Part shown: one piece after another, positions 16,467 through 24,513 of the stretch
Layout: the number at the start of each line of letters is the position of its first letter
Numbering within the stretch: the stretch's first letter is position 1
Assembly: GCA_963777565.1 (NCBI GenBank)
Contig: CAVZQZ010000010.1
Location: 372,001-436,000 of the forward strand
Reading direction: 5' to 3'
From: CALMEC01 sp963777565
GTDB taxonomy: Bacteria; Actinomycetota; Thermoleophilia; Miltoncostaeales; Miltoncostaeaceae
Length of the DNA stretch: 64,000 nt
Translations under genes and position numbers: made by a program
Notes under the pieces: model-generated
What the model was told of the DNA's origin: nothing
The model's database searches: none
What the model saw: only the letters and a program-made list of their open reading frames with translations

Positions 16467-16629
16467 ATGCCCGGGACGCTCGCCCCTGCAACGCCCGTTC
16501 GATGGTCCCGGGCATTAACAATCGCCGATTGATTGTTGGGTGGTCCCGGGCGTTAACAATCCGTCTCCGGTCGATTGTTAATGCCCGGGACCACCCAACA
16601 AAGCATGGGGCGATGCGACGCCCGGGACC
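16467..16629. repeat. Cluster of REP-like inverted repeats
   Basis: The core GGTCCCGGGC or its complement occurs at 16504-16513, 16543-16552, 16583-16592 and 16619-16628, and as TGCCCGGGAC at about 16469. The central pair is a near-perfect hairpin: TTGTTGGGTGGTCCCGGGC plus GTTAACAATC at 16533-16561 pairs with 16573-16601 over 29 bp with one G/A difference, loop 11 bases. A direct copy (GGTCCCGGGCATTAACAATC) lies at 16504-16523. The cluster occupies the whole gap upstream of the YihY gene. Confidence 0.8.
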
Positions 16630-16640
16630 GTGTTCGATCG

Positions 16641-18146
16641 TCAGATGCGGCTGCGGATCGCCGCGGCGGCGGAGTCGCCGCCGCCGACTGTCGCGCGCTT
16701 CCTCGGAGGAGCCTTCGGCGCAGCGCGACGGACCGTGCCCACGCGCGCGATGACCTTTGCCAGCGCTGCAACGGCCCGGTTCGTCGAGGCCTCGTGGAGC
16801 CGGCTGTAGCCGATGAGCAGGCCCGCGGCGTCGTTCTCCTCGCTCCTGGCGAACCGCGACAGGCACTCCACCCGGATTCCGTCCGCGAGCGCCCCAGTCA
16901 CGATGGCCTGGTCGTCGGCGCCATCGGGGAGCTGCAGGACGACGTGAAGCCCTGCGGCGATGCCGGTGACGGGGTAGTCGGGCAGGTGGGTGGTGAGGGC
17001 AGCTACGAGCCGATCGCGCCGCTCGTGGTAGATCGCGCGCACGCGACGGACATGGCGGTCGTAGTCACCCGACTCGATGAGGAACCGCAGAGCAAGCTGA
17101 TCCAGTGCGGGTGAGAACACGTCGAGCAGCAGCTTCATATCGGCGGCGTCGTCCGCCAGGTCCTCCGGCACCACGAGCCAGCCCAAGCGGAGCGCCGGAG
17201 CGAGCGTCTTCGACACCGTCCCGAGGTACGCGACCCGGGCGGGATCAAGCCCCTGCAAGGCGCGCACCGGCTCACGATCGTACCGGAACTCGGCGTCGTA
17301 GTCGTCTTCCATCACGAGCCCCGCCTGCTCCCGCGCCCACGTCAGCACCGCGCGACGCCGCGGACCGCTCAGCACCGCGCCGCTCGGGAACTGGTGCGCG
17401 GGAGTGAGGATGAGGGCGTCGGCATCGAGCTCCCCCCCGATGTCGATCCCGTCGTGGTCGACGCGGCGCCCCACCGGCTCGAGGCCGGCGGCAAGGATCT
17501 GCGTGTACTGGAGCTCCATCGACGGGTCCTCCACGCCCACCCGCCGTGCGCCACGGGCGGCGAGCATCCGCAGCAGCAGGTCGACGCCCTGCGCCGTGCC
17601 CTGAACCACGATGATCTGTGCCGGATCGGCCACCACGCCCCGCGTGCGGCCGAGGTGGTCGGCCAGGGTCGCGCGAAGCGCGGCCTCCCCGCGGGGGTCG
17701 CCGTAGTCCAGCGTGCTCACCGGCAACTGCCGCGTCGCATGCTTGAGGGCCGCCAACCATTGCCCGAGGGGGAAGAGCGTGACGTCGGGTCGCGTGGCGA
17801 CCATGTCGTAGCGCGGTGGGCGCCCGGCGGCGGGCTTGGCGTGCGCCACGGTGTGCGCCGGCGCCGTCGACACGCTGGCCACGATCGGCGCGCTGCGGGC
17901 GCTCATCTCGATGAACCCCTGGGCCTCGAGCTGCGCGTAGACGTCGCTCGCGACCCCGCGCGACACCCCCACCTGCTCGGCGAGGCGGCGCGACGACGGC
18001 AACCGGACCCCGGCTCGCAATGCCCCCTCACGGATCGCGTCCCGGATCGCGCGCTCGAGCGCGGCCCGCAGCGTCTCGCCGGGGCGACGATCGAGGCGCA
18101 ACCAACTGGCCTCATCGGCAGGTGCTCTCGTGGCTCTTTCCATCAT
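16641..18146 (-). CDS. MocR-type regulator (GntR helix-turn-helix + aminotransferase domain)
   Basis: The 501-aa protein has an N-terminal GntR wing (LRAALERAIRDAIREGALRAGVRLPSSRRLAEQVGVSRGVASDVYAQLEAQGFI) and a C-terminal class I aminotransferase fold with PLGQWLAALKHA, DYGDPRGEAALRATLADHLGRTRGV, MEDDYDAEFRYDREPVRALQGLD and the PLP-lysine motif VSKTLAPALRLGW. MocR proteins bind PLP as an effector and often control vitamin B6 or amino-acid genes; no such gene is next to it. Tandem ATGs at 18146 and 18143 and a GTG at 18170 are possible starts. Confidence 0.9.
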   Translation of the reverse strand: MMERATRAPADEASWLRLDRRPGETLRAALERAIRDAIREGALRAGVRLPSSRRLAEQVGVSRGVASDVYAQLEAQGFIEMSARSAPIVASVSTAPAHTVAHAKPAAGRPPRYDMVATRPDVTLFPLGQWLAALKHATRQLPVSTLDYGDPRGEAALRATLADHLGRTRGVVADPAQIIVVQGTAQGVDLLLRMLAARGARRVGVEDPSMELQYTQILAAGLEPVGRRVDHDGIDIGGELDADALILTPAHQFPSGAVLSGPRRRAVLTWAREQAGLVMEDDYDAEFRYDREPVRALQGLDPARVAYLGTVSKTLAPALRLGWLVVPEDLADDAADMKLLLDVFSPALDQLALRFLIESGDYDRHVRRVRAIYHERRDRLVAALTTHLPDYPVTGIAAGLHVVLQLPDGADDQAIVTGALADGIRVECLSRFARSEENDAAGLLIGYSRLHEASTNRAVAALAKVIARVGTVRRAAPKAPPRKRATVGGGDSAAAAIRSRI

Positions 18147-18207
18147 GCCAGTGATGGGCGACACTACCACCGCAAGGCATCCGGGGCATCACGGCTCGGC
18201 TCTTGCG

Positions 18208-18318
18208 CCCGAATAGGGAATCCGGATAGGGAGGCCGCCCGATGTGGAAGGATCGCGGCCGCCCGAGACTCCTCATCGTCGTTCACGTTCGATGAGGACT
18301 GCCAATGACGACAGCAGT
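18208..18318 (+). promoter_or_regulatory. Leader shared with the methyltransferase gene at 26.2 kb (copy 1)
   Basis: This leader aligns over about 111 bases with 26155-26266 and runs into the first codons (ATGACGACAGCAGT). The first 26 bases are identical and contain ATAGGGA twice, spaced by ATCCGG. Downstream, CCTCATCG and CGATGAGG form a hairpin whose 3' arm overlaps the ribosome-binding purines just before the ATG at 18305. It is probably the target of one regulator, perhaps the LuxR protein encoded beside copy 2. Confidence 0.7.
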
Positions 18319-18790
18319 GAAGATGAGCACACCGATCACCGAAGGAGGGGTCATGAATCACCCCGTCATCGCCCAGGCCCTCGCAACCGAGCTGGTCCGT
18401 GACCGCCACGACCGCGCCACGGCCGATCGGCGCGCCCGCGGCATCCGACGCGCCCGCCCGGTGCGCGAGTCGCACCACATCGTCATCCGCGAGGCCCGCC
18501 CGGCCGACGCGGGCGCCCTCACGCGACTTGTCCAGTTGGACGACGCCCAGACGTCCGACGGCCGCATGATCGTCGCGATCGTCGACGGGAAGATGGTCGC
18601 CGCGGCGGGGTTCAACGGGCTCGTGATCGCCGACCCGTTCACGCCGACCGAAGCCATCGTGAAGCTGCTCGAAATGCGGACCCGCCAGGTCAAGGAGGCA
18701 GAAGCGCGCGCCCGCCGAACCCCGCGGCACGAGTGGTCGGAGCCCTGCTGGCCGGACTGTCCGGCCGACCCGAGTGGGGCGGTCGCCTAA
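18305..18790 (+). CDS. GNAT-like small protein
   Basis: The 161-aa protein has a short GNAT-like start (HIVIREARPADAGALTRLVQLDDAQ) and two strands (GRMIVAIVDGKMVAAAGFNGLVIADPFTPTEAIVKLLEMR). The acetyl-CoA-binding motif of true acetyltransferases is not evident, so it may be a degenerate relative common in actinobacteria. The C-terminus has two Cys in EPCWPDCPADP. It begins MTTAV, like the methyltransferase at 26253, and shares the same leader, so the two genes are probably co-regulated. Confidence 0.65.
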   Translation: MTTAVKMSTPITEGGVMNHPVIAQALATELVRDRHDRATADRRARGIRRARPVRESHHIVIREARPADAGALTRLVQLDDAQTSDGRMIVAIVDGKMVAAAGFNGLVIADPFTPTEAIVKLLEMRTRQVKEAEARARRTPRHEWSEPCWPDCPADPSGAVA

Positions 18791-18801
18791 CCGCAGTCCC
18801 C

Positions 18802-18833
18802 CCCGCCGTGGAGGCGTCACGCCCCACGGCGGG
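18802..18833. terminator. Bidirectional hairpin between convergent genes
   Basis: CCCGCCGTGG (18802-18811) and CCACGGCGGG (18824-18833) form a perfect 10-bp stem with a 12-base loop. It lies between the convergent GNAT-like and hydrolase genes. No U-tract follows, as is common in GC-rich genomes. Confidence 0.6.
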
Positions 18834-18904
18834 AGCGTCCGTTCAGCGAGGTACGGACCGTGCCACTTCTGGAGTCCGCCACGGGGCGTCTGACACGTGG
18901 CTGA

Positions 18905-20185
18905 TCAGGGCGATGCGGCGGCCCCCCCGACGAGGTGCCGATCGAAGAAGTCCGCGACCCGTCGTTCGTATTCCTGCGGCTGTGTGGCGAGCCCGCCGGT
19001 GTGGCTCGCGCCGGGGATCTTCCAGTACTCCTTCGGGGACCCGGCGAGGCGGTAGTAGAGCGCGCTCAGCTGCTCGCCGCCCTGGCCGTGCTCGGCCTCG
19101 ATCAGGAAGACGGGACGTGGGGCGATACGGTTGACGAGCCGGTCGAGTGGCGTCGGCGGATGTTCGGGCGACAGGACGCTGATGGCCCCGAACATCACCG
19201 CCAGCTGCGGCAGCGTGAGCGCATGGGAGAGCCCGCTTTGCCGCCGGGCTTCGTGCAGCGTGCGGTAGCCCGCGCCCTCGGAGACGATCGCCGCGAGGCG
19301 ACGATCGGTTGCGGCGACCTGCAACAGGAGTTCGCCTCCCACGGAGAGTCCGAGACCGCCAATCGCACCGGCGCGCACCTCGGGCCGCCCCGCGATGTAG
19401 TCGAGGCCGGCCTCGACGTCGGCTCCGGACCCCCAGCCGAACGCGTTGTCGCTCCCCTGGCTGTCAGCGTTGCCGCGCATGTCGAGCATCAGGACTCCGT
19501 ACCCGTGTCGCACGAGCATCCGGGCGTGGTCGGTGGCTTCCCGACCGGGGAACGCGAGCACCGCGGCGCCGTTCTCCGAGGGCACGTACTGACCCTGCAG
19601 CGTGAGCCCGTCGTCGGTTCGCAGTGCCACGCGTTCGGCGGGAGCGCCGATGTCCGGCCATGTCCCGGGTTCGCGAGGTCCGTTCGTGGTGATGATCGCG
19701 ACGATGAGCGGGAACACGAGGTAGTACGTCACCACAGCGGCTGCGACCAGAATGCCCGCACGCCGCGCCAGCCGCCGGCCGCGCGGGCCGTCGCGCCGCC
19801 GGCTGCGCCAGAGCATGACCACGCCGACGGTGAAGGCAACGACGCCTGCGAGGAGCGTCAGGAGACCCATCACGTCGCCGCCACGCATCCCGCCACGCTG
19901 AGTGACCTCCACCGCGTGCAGCGCGCCCAGCGTCGAGGCGAAGGCTCCGAGAAGGATCCCAAGCACCGCCTTCCCGCCGGGGCGGAGGCCGCCGTACACG
20001 AGGGCACCCGCGGCGAGCAGGCCGAGCATGGCGGCTGCCCCCGGAAGGTGATCGGCGATCGACGTTCCGGACTCCCGATGCAGAACCGCAGCGTCGAGCA
20101 CGTACAGCGCGGTGACGAGGGCTGCCGCGCCGAGCAGGCGACCCGCGGCGGATCCCTCGGACGCCCAGCGCGATGGCGGCCTCAT
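18905..20185 (-). CDS. Membrane-anchored alpha/beta hydrolase
   Basis: The 426-aa protein has an N-terminal membrane domain of about five helices (LLGAAALVTALYVLDAAVL, LPGAAAMLGLLAAGALVYGGL, AVLGILLGAFASTLGAL, LLTLLAGVVAFTVGVVML, AGILVAAAVVTYYLVFPLIVAII) and a C-terminal hydrolase domain. The nucleophile elbow is GGLGLSVGGELLLQVAA (G-L-S-V-G), preceded by VLMLDMRGNADSQGSDNAFGWGSGADVEAGLDYI; a likely catalytic histidine is in GASHTGG. The active site would face outward. The start is the ATG at 20185; upstream reading adds unrelated residues. Confidence 0.85.
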   Translation of the reverse strand: MRPPSRWASEGSAAGRLLGAAALVTALYVLDAAVLHRESGTSIADHLPGAAAMLGLLAAGALVYGGLRPGGKAVLGILLGAFASTLGALHAVEVTQRGGMRGGDVMGLLTLLAGVVAFTVGVVMLWRSRRRDGPRGRRLARRAGILVAAAVVTYYLVFPLIVAIITTNGPREPGTWPDIGAPAERVALRTDDGLTLQGQYVPSENGAAVLAFPGREATDHARMLVRHGYGVLMLDMRGNADSQGSDNAFGWGSGADVEAGLDYIAGRPEVRAGAIGGLGLSVGGELLLQVAATDRRLAAIVSEGAGYRTLHEARRQSGLSHALTLPQLAVMFGAISVLSPEHPPTPLDRLVNRIAPRPVFLIEAEHGQGGEQLSALYYRLAGSPKEYWKIPGASHTGGLATQPQEYERRVADFFDRHLVGGAAASP

Positions 20186-20370
20186 GTCGATCACGCTGTG
20201 CGTCCCAGTGATCCGATTCCCACGCTCACCGCCGGCTCGGCACGTGCCGGAATCCACCGTGAATCCTTCTACACCGGTGAGACAGTGTCGAGCGAGTCCG
20301 CCGAAGCGGGATCGCGTTGTCATCGCTCACGTCGCCTGGGAGACTCCCGCCCGTGCCGCCGCCAGGTGCA

Positions 20371-20780
20371 GTGATCCGAGGCTTCTCGCAGTCGCAGGCG
20401 TGGCTATATCGCCGCAGCCGCGGCCGGTGTTGAGGGCGATTCCGCGGGCGTGACCTTCTGCTGCTGACCACCACCGGTCGCCGATCCGGGCGCAAGCGCA
20501 CCACGCCGCTGGTCTTCGTCGAGCACGAGGTTCATTCGTGGTGGTCGGCAGCAATGCCGGACGGTCGCATGATCCCGGCTGGGTGCACAACCTCCGGGCA
20601 CGGCCTGAGGCCGAGGTGATGCGCGGGGCCAACTGGACCCGGTGCACCGCACGATTCGCATCGGGGTTTGAGGCGGCGGACCTCTGGGAACGCCTCGTGA
20701 CCCACTCGCCCGGGTTCGCCGGCTACCGGCAGGACACGGACCGGCCGTTCCCGATCGCCGTGCTCACGCCCGCTTCCTGA
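20371..20780 (+). pseudogene. Decayed F420-type (DDN) nitroreductase
   Basis: Deazaflavin-dependent nitroreductase sequence is spread over two frames. Frame 1 from GTG 20371 reads WLYRRSRGRC, an in-frame TGA at 20431-20433, then GRFRGRDLLLLTTTGRRSGRKRTTPLVFVEHEVH. After about 20535 the match continues in another frame with VVVGSNAGRSHDPGWVHNLRARPEAEV to the stop at 20780. One stop and one single-base deletion therefore disrupt a gene of about 135 codons. The intact family reduces substrates with F420H2. Confidence 0.8.
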
Positions 20781-20795
20781 CCGACGCAACCCGAG

Positions 20796-20830
20796 TTTCG
20801 TGGCGAACGTGTGTTCGCTAGCATCGTGCA
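20796..20830 (+). promoter_or_regulatory. SOS box and leaderless promoter of dinB
   Basis: CGAACGTGTGTTCG at 20804-20817 is a perfect CGAAC-N4-GTTCG SOS box. It lies in the 17-base spacer between TTTCGT (20796-20801) and TAGCAT (20819-20824). The ATG at 20831 is 6 bases after the -10, so the mRNA probably starts at the start codon. LexA binding here would block polymerase directly. Confidence 0.85.
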
Positions 20831-22075
20831 ATGGGCGAGGACCCGTCGATCCTCCACGCCGACCTCGACGCGTTCTACGCCTCGGTCGAGCAGCTCCTCG
20901 ACCCGTCGCTTCGGGGCCGGCCCGTGGCGGTCGGCGGCGGCGTGGTGCTGGCGGCGTCGTACGAGGCCAAGCGATTCGGCGTGTCGGGTGGGATGTCCGG
21001 CCGGCAGGCCCGGCAGCGATGCCCCGACCTGGTGTTCGTGAAGGGACACTTCAGGGAGTACCAGCGGCTGAGCGAGCAGGTCATGGCGATCCTCGGCGAC
21101 TTCACTCCGGCGGTGCAGCGGATCTCGATCGACGAGGCCTTCCTCGACGTCGCGGGCTCGCGGCGCCTGTTCGGCCCGCCGGGGACGATCGCCGCGGCGA
21201 TCCGGTCGCGGGTGCGCGACGAGGTTGGCCTGCCGATCTCCGTGGGCGCGGCCCGCACCAAGCACCTGGCGAAGATCGCCTCGCAGGTCGCCAAGCCCAA
21301 CGGGCTGGTGCTGGTCCCCCCCGACCGGGAGCGCGAGTTTCTCGATCCCCTCCCGGTGCGGCTGGTGTGGGGGGTCGGGCCGGCCACGGAGCGTCGCCTC
21401 GCCGAGCGAGGCATCACCACCGTCGGGCAGCTGGCGCGCTCGTCACCCGATACGCTCGCGCGCCTGCTGGGTGGCGGTCAGGGGGCGAAGCTGCGGGCCC
21501 TCGCCCGCAACGACGACTTCCGCGCGGTGCGTCCCGGTGGGCGGGTCAAGTCGGTCGGCGCGCAATCCGCGTTTCCCCGCGCGGCGCCGACCCCCGACCT
21601 CGTGCAGGAGGTGCTCGGCCATCTCGCCGACCGCGTCGCCGGGCGCCTGCGGGCACGCGACCGGGCGGGCCGGACGGTGACGGTGCGCGTGCGATTCGCC
21701 GATATGCGCAGCGTCACCCGCTCGTCGACGGTGGCCGACCCGGTCGCGTCGACGCTCACGCTGCGCGAGGTCGCCGAGTCGTTGGTGGCGCAGGCCCTGG
21801 CCGAGAATCCCGCCGAGCGCACCTTCACGCTGCTCGCGATCTCGGTCTCCGGCCTGGTGGACGAACCGGCGGTGCAGCTCGAACTTCCCGTGGCCGGCGA
21901 CGACCCCCACCGCCCCGGCTCGCCGACCGGTGCGGCACGGCTGGCGGTCGACCACTCCGTCGACTCGGTCCGCAAGCGCTTCGGCCGCTCGGCGGTGGGG
22001 TACGCGGCGGTGGCGCTCTCAAAGCGCGCGCTCGTGCCCGACGAGTTCCGGGAGCTCGCCGAGCACGAGGACTGA
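20831..22075 (+). CDS. dinB: DNA polymerase IV (Y-family)
   Basis: The 414-aa error-prone translesion polymerase has ILHADLDAFYASVEQLLDP (first catalytic Asp), the nucleotide-binding VLAASYEAKRFGV, RISIDEAFLDV (catalytic DE), then the PISVGAARTKHLAKIAS, VWGVGPATERRLAERGITTVGQLA thumb and a little-finger domain. QLELP near residue 357 resembles a sliding-clamp-binding motif. An SOS box and leaderless promoter precede it, so it is damage-inducible. All catalytic carboxylates are present. Confidence 0.96.
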   Translation: MGEDPSILHADLDAFYASVEQLLDPSLRGRPVAVGGGVVLAASYEAKRFGVSGGMSGRQARQRCPDLVFVKGHFREYQRLSEQVMAILGDFTPAVQRISIDEAFLDVAGSRRLFGPPGTIAAAIRSRVRDEVGLPISVGAARTKHLAKIASQVAKPNGLVLVPPDREREFLDPLPVRLVWGVGPATERRLAERGITTVGQLARSSPDTLARLLGGGQGAKLRALARNDDFRAVRPGGRVKSVGAQSAFPRAAPTPDLVQEVLGHLADRVAGRLRARDRAGRTVTVRVRFADMRSVTRSSTVADPVASTLTLREVAESLVAQALAENPAERTFTLLAISVSGLVDEPAVQLELPVAGDDPHRPGSPTGAARLAVDHSVDSVRKRFGRSAVGYAAVALSKRALVPDEFRELAEHED

Positions 22076-22124
22076 CCGGGAATCGGGGCGGGGGGTATGG
22101 GGCCGCCGCCCGGTGGCACCGTCC

Positions 22125-22493
22125 CTACATGGCCGGGGTGGGGGCGGCCGGGTCGGTCTGCCAGAGGCCGAAGTCGTTGCCGTGGGGGTCGGTGCAGGTG
22201 GAGAACCATCCCATGTTCGGCACGGGCATCGGGTCGCTCGAGCTGCCTCCCAGCTCCTTGACCCGCGCGACACCGGCGGTGATGTCGTCGACGTCGAAGT
22301 ACGGGCGGCAGCCGTGCTTGCCGGGCTCCATCCCCGTGACCGCCACGCCGGACTGCTCGCTGAGCTGGGCCATGTGGTACTCCGACCCCGGGGGGAACGC
22401 CTGGAACTGCCACCCGAAGAGCGCGCCCCAGAACACGCGGCTCGCCTCGGTGTCGTCGGCGGGGATCTCCAGGTGGACGAATTGACCGGGCAC
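22125..22493 (-). CDS. VOC-family protein
   Basis: The 122-aa vicinal-oxygen-chelate protein starts PGQFVHLEIPADDTEASRVFWGALFGWQF and ends PNMGWFSTCTDPHGNDFGLWQTDP, a single-module form that dimerises. Its GTG at 22493 has GAGGAGGG just upstream, fixing the start. A perfect TGTCGCCGG/CCGGCGACA inverted repeat (22512-22546) lies in its leader. It is convergent with dinB. Its substrate is unknown. Confidence 0.85.
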   Translation of the reverse strand: MPGQFVHLEIPADDTEASRVFWGALFGWQFQAFPPGSEYHMAQLSEQSGVAVTGMEPGKHGCRPYFDVDDITAGVARVKELGGSSSDPMPVPNMGWFSTCTDPHGNDFGLWQTDPAAPTPAM

Positions 22494-22511
22494 GATGCCC
22501 TCCTCTCGTGG

Positions 22512-22546
22512 TGTCGCCGGACTCGGCGTGTCTCGCTCCGGCGACA
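22512..22546. promoter_or_regulatory. Inverted repeat upstream of VOC gene
   Basis: TGTCGCCGG (22512-22520) and CCGGCGACA (22538-22546) are perfect 9-base arms with a 17-base spacer. The repeat lies 19 bases upstream of the VOC start on the minus strand and could be a leader hairpin or a repressor site. No regulator is adjacent. Confidence 0.4.
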
Positions 22547-22676
22547 GCCTACGACGCGCGTCGGATCGGGGCACATCGGCTCCTGCATCCCGGATGACGG
22601 GATCCGTTGACCGGAGCGGTTTCGAGGTGGAAGGATCGGCACGACCGGTGAGGTTGGTGCGCGAAAGGAGGCCGGC

Positions 22677-22988
22677 GTGGCCGTGTGCGTGATCCAGGAC
22701 TGGGTCGAGGAGGAGACCGAGCGTTCGACGACCGTCTATGACGCGGTGACCGCCCGACTCGCGGCGGAGCAGGCGGCTCCGCCGGAGGGCTTCATCGTCC
22801 ACGCGGCCGGGTACACGGGGAAGGGGTTCCGCATCATCGAGATCTGGGAGACACGCGAGCAGTTCGACCGGTTCATCGATGAGCGCGTCATGCCGCTCGT
22901 GGCGGAGTTCGGAGGCGCGGATGCGCGGCCACCGGAGATCACCGCGTACGAGCTGCACGGTCTCGCGACCCGCGACGGGGTGATGTAG
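22677..22988 (+). CDS. Small protein of alpha/beta-barrel type, function unknown
   Basis: The 103-aa protein reads CVIQDWVEEETERSTTVYDAVTARLAAE, then GFIVHAAGYTGKGFRIIEIWETREQFDRFIDERVMPLV, which is the beta-alpha-beta pattern of dimeric ferredoxin-like (ABM-type) proteins. AAAGGAGG at 22664-22671 places the start at the GTG 22677. It precedes a cupin gene on the same strand by 37 bases, so the two may form an operon. No catalytic residues can be assigned. Confidence 0.65.
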   Translation: MAVCVIQDWVEEETERSTTVYDAVTARLAAEQAAPPEGFIVHAAGYTGKGFRIIEIWETREQFDRFIDERVMPLVAEFGGADARPPEITAYELHGLATRDGVM

Positions 22989-23025
22989 GGCCGCGATCAA
23001 CGCGACAACTGAAGTGGAGGTCGTT

Positions 23026-23388
23026 ATGGCTGAGTTCGAGGTGAGGAACCACGACAAGGCGGATGAGGTGCGTCCGTTCGTGGACAAGGGGCATGTGGAC
23101 ATCGTGAAGCTTGCCGGCGGGACGGTCGGCCGCGGCACGTTCGAGCCGGGCTGGCGCTGGTCGGAGCACGTCAAGCCGATCGCCGGCACCGAGAGCTGCC
23201 AGGCGCCGCACATGGGTTATTGCATCTCGGGCCGGATGGTCGTCAAGATGGACGACGGGACCGAGAAGGAGATCGGCCCGGGCGACGTGATCGTCATACC
23301 CCCGGGCCACGACGCCTGGGTCGTCGGCGACGAGCCGTGCGTCCAGGTGGACTTCACGGGGATGGAGACGTACGCCAAGAAGGCATAG
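23026..23388 (+). CDS. Cupin-domain protein
   Basis: The 120-aa protein is a single-domain cupin: RGTFEPGWRWSEHVKPIAGTESCQAPHMGYCISGRMVVKMDDGTEKEIGPGDVIVIPPGHDAWVVGDEPCVQVDF. The first cupin motif keeps two histidines and one glutamate; the second keeps PPGHD. Metal binding is possible but a reaction cannot be assigned. GTGGAGG precedes the ATG at 23026. A strong hairpin (23396-23414) just after the stop probably ends the transcript. Confidence 0.85.
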   Translation: MAEFEVRNHDKADEVRPFVDKGHVDIVKLAGGTVGRGTFEPGWRWSEHVKPIAGTESCQAPHMGYCISGRMVVKMDDGTEKEIGPGDVIVIPPGHDAWVVGDEPCVQVDFTGMETYAKKA

Positions 23389-23395
23389 CGCGAGT

Positions 23396-23458
23396 GACCG
23401 CCACCCTGGCGGTCCACGGTTCGCCGTTCACCTCCGGGTGCCTGGCACCTCGAGGTGA
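23396..23458. terminator. Hairpin terminator followed by a nested palindromic repeat
   Basis: GACCGCCA-CCC-TGGCGGTC (23396-23414) is a perfect 8-bp stem right after the cupin stop. It is followed by TCACCTC (23428-23434) pairing with GAGGTGA (23452-23458) around an inner GGTGCC-T-GGCACC. The second element shares 18 of 20 bases with 46488-46507 and may be a dispersed palindrome. Confidence 0.6.
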
Positions 23459-23627
23459 GCGGCGCCGATCAGGACGGCGGCCGAACGGGCTCAGGTTCGA
23501 CGCCACCGAGACCGATGCCGCCGGTGTGGTTCGTGCGCGAGGGAGTAGCTGATTTGCGTAGCGTCGAGGCGAACGTCGGGAACGGCTGGAGCGCAGTGGG
23601 CGGCGCAATGAGCGGCGGACGTCTCTC

Positions 23628-23993
23628 GTGCTGGGTGCGTTCTGCGGTGGGGGGGCGGCCGTGCTCACCGGCGTGCTCGTCGGCCTCGCGGGCTGGGTCG
23701 TGACGCATGACGGCGAGCTCGATCTCGCATGGTGGCCGGTTGCGGCGGCGCTGGCCGCCGGCGCGGTGGGCATCGCCTTCCCCGCTCGAGCGTGGAAGTG
23801 GGCCTTCGTCGTGTGCGCGGGCATGGTCGGCGGCGCGTTCGTGGCGATGGTCCCGGGCTGGGTCGACGATTCGACCTTCAACAATCTCTGGCCGATGGCG
23901 CTCACCCTGATGTTCGGCATCAGCGTGCTCCCGGCGCTGGCGGGCGCGTGCTCGGGCGCCCTGGTGCGCCGTACGGTGGAGCGCCTTCGGTAG
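23628..23993 (+). CDS. Small integral membrane protein
   Basis: The 121-aa protein has four hydrophobic segments: GAAVLTGVLVGLAGWVV, WWPVAAALAAGAVGIAF, WAFVVCAGMVGGAFVAMV and MALTLMFGISVLPALAGACSGALV. No family is recognised. The GTG at 23628 is the first start in frame. The gene is convergent with a decayed SnoaL-like gene. The acidic turn between helices 3 and 4 (GWVDDSTFNN) probably faces outward. Confidence 0.6.
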   Translation: MLGAFCGGGAAVLTGVLVGLAGWVVTHDGELDLAWWPVAAALAAGAVGIAFPARAWKWAFVVCAGMVGGAFVAMVPGWVDDSTFNNLWPMALTLMFGISVLPALAGACSGALVRRTVERLR

Positions 23994-24018
23994 CTGCCGA
24001 CGGCTGCGTGGTCCGCCC

Positions 24019-24431
24019 CCGGGCGGGTCGTAGCAGTCGTGCTGCTCGATCCGGGCGATCCGTCCGTCGGCGAAACGGTAGTGCGCGACACACCAGGCGC
24101 TCAGTCGGGTGCCCTGCGACCGCGGTCCGGCGTCGATCGCGAGCTCCCCGGTCCAGCGCATGCGCGTCACCACGGTGTCGCCGTCGGCGAGATGATCGCG
24201 CACCTCGTAGGACTGCCAGACCAGGAGCTGCCGACCCGCCGCGATCCCAGCGCGCATGGCAGCCGCATCGCGCTCGCCACCCTTCGGGTTGACGAGGTTT
24301 GGGACGCTCGACAAAGCGCACATCCGGTGTCAGCAGCGCGTCGAGTTCCACGTCGGTGGGCCATCGCCGGTCAAAGGCCGCGAGAAACCGCTCGACAGGG
24401 CGACGTTCTGGGAAGCCGCATCGTCCGCCAT
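24019..24431 (-). pseudogene. SnoaL-like gene with two compensating frameshifts
   Basis: The ATG at 24431, 6 bases after a TACGTT box, starts MADDAASQNVA. The match then continues in another frame as VERFLAAFDRRWPTDVELDALLTPDVRFVERP and returns to the first frame after an extra A near 24298 (NLVNPKGGERDAAAMRAG, LLVWQSYEVRDHLADGDTVVTRMRW, ARIEQHDCYDPP). The normal stop after the last strand is also lost. NTF2/SnoaL-fold proteins of this kind are about 130 aa. Sequencing error is the main alternative. Confidence 0.7.
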
Positions 24432-24513
24432 GGCGAAAACGTATCTCTCGTGCCGTTCGTCGTGCTGACGCCGGTCGGTAGGCATACGCCACCCGGCTTG
24501 TCATCATCACGTC

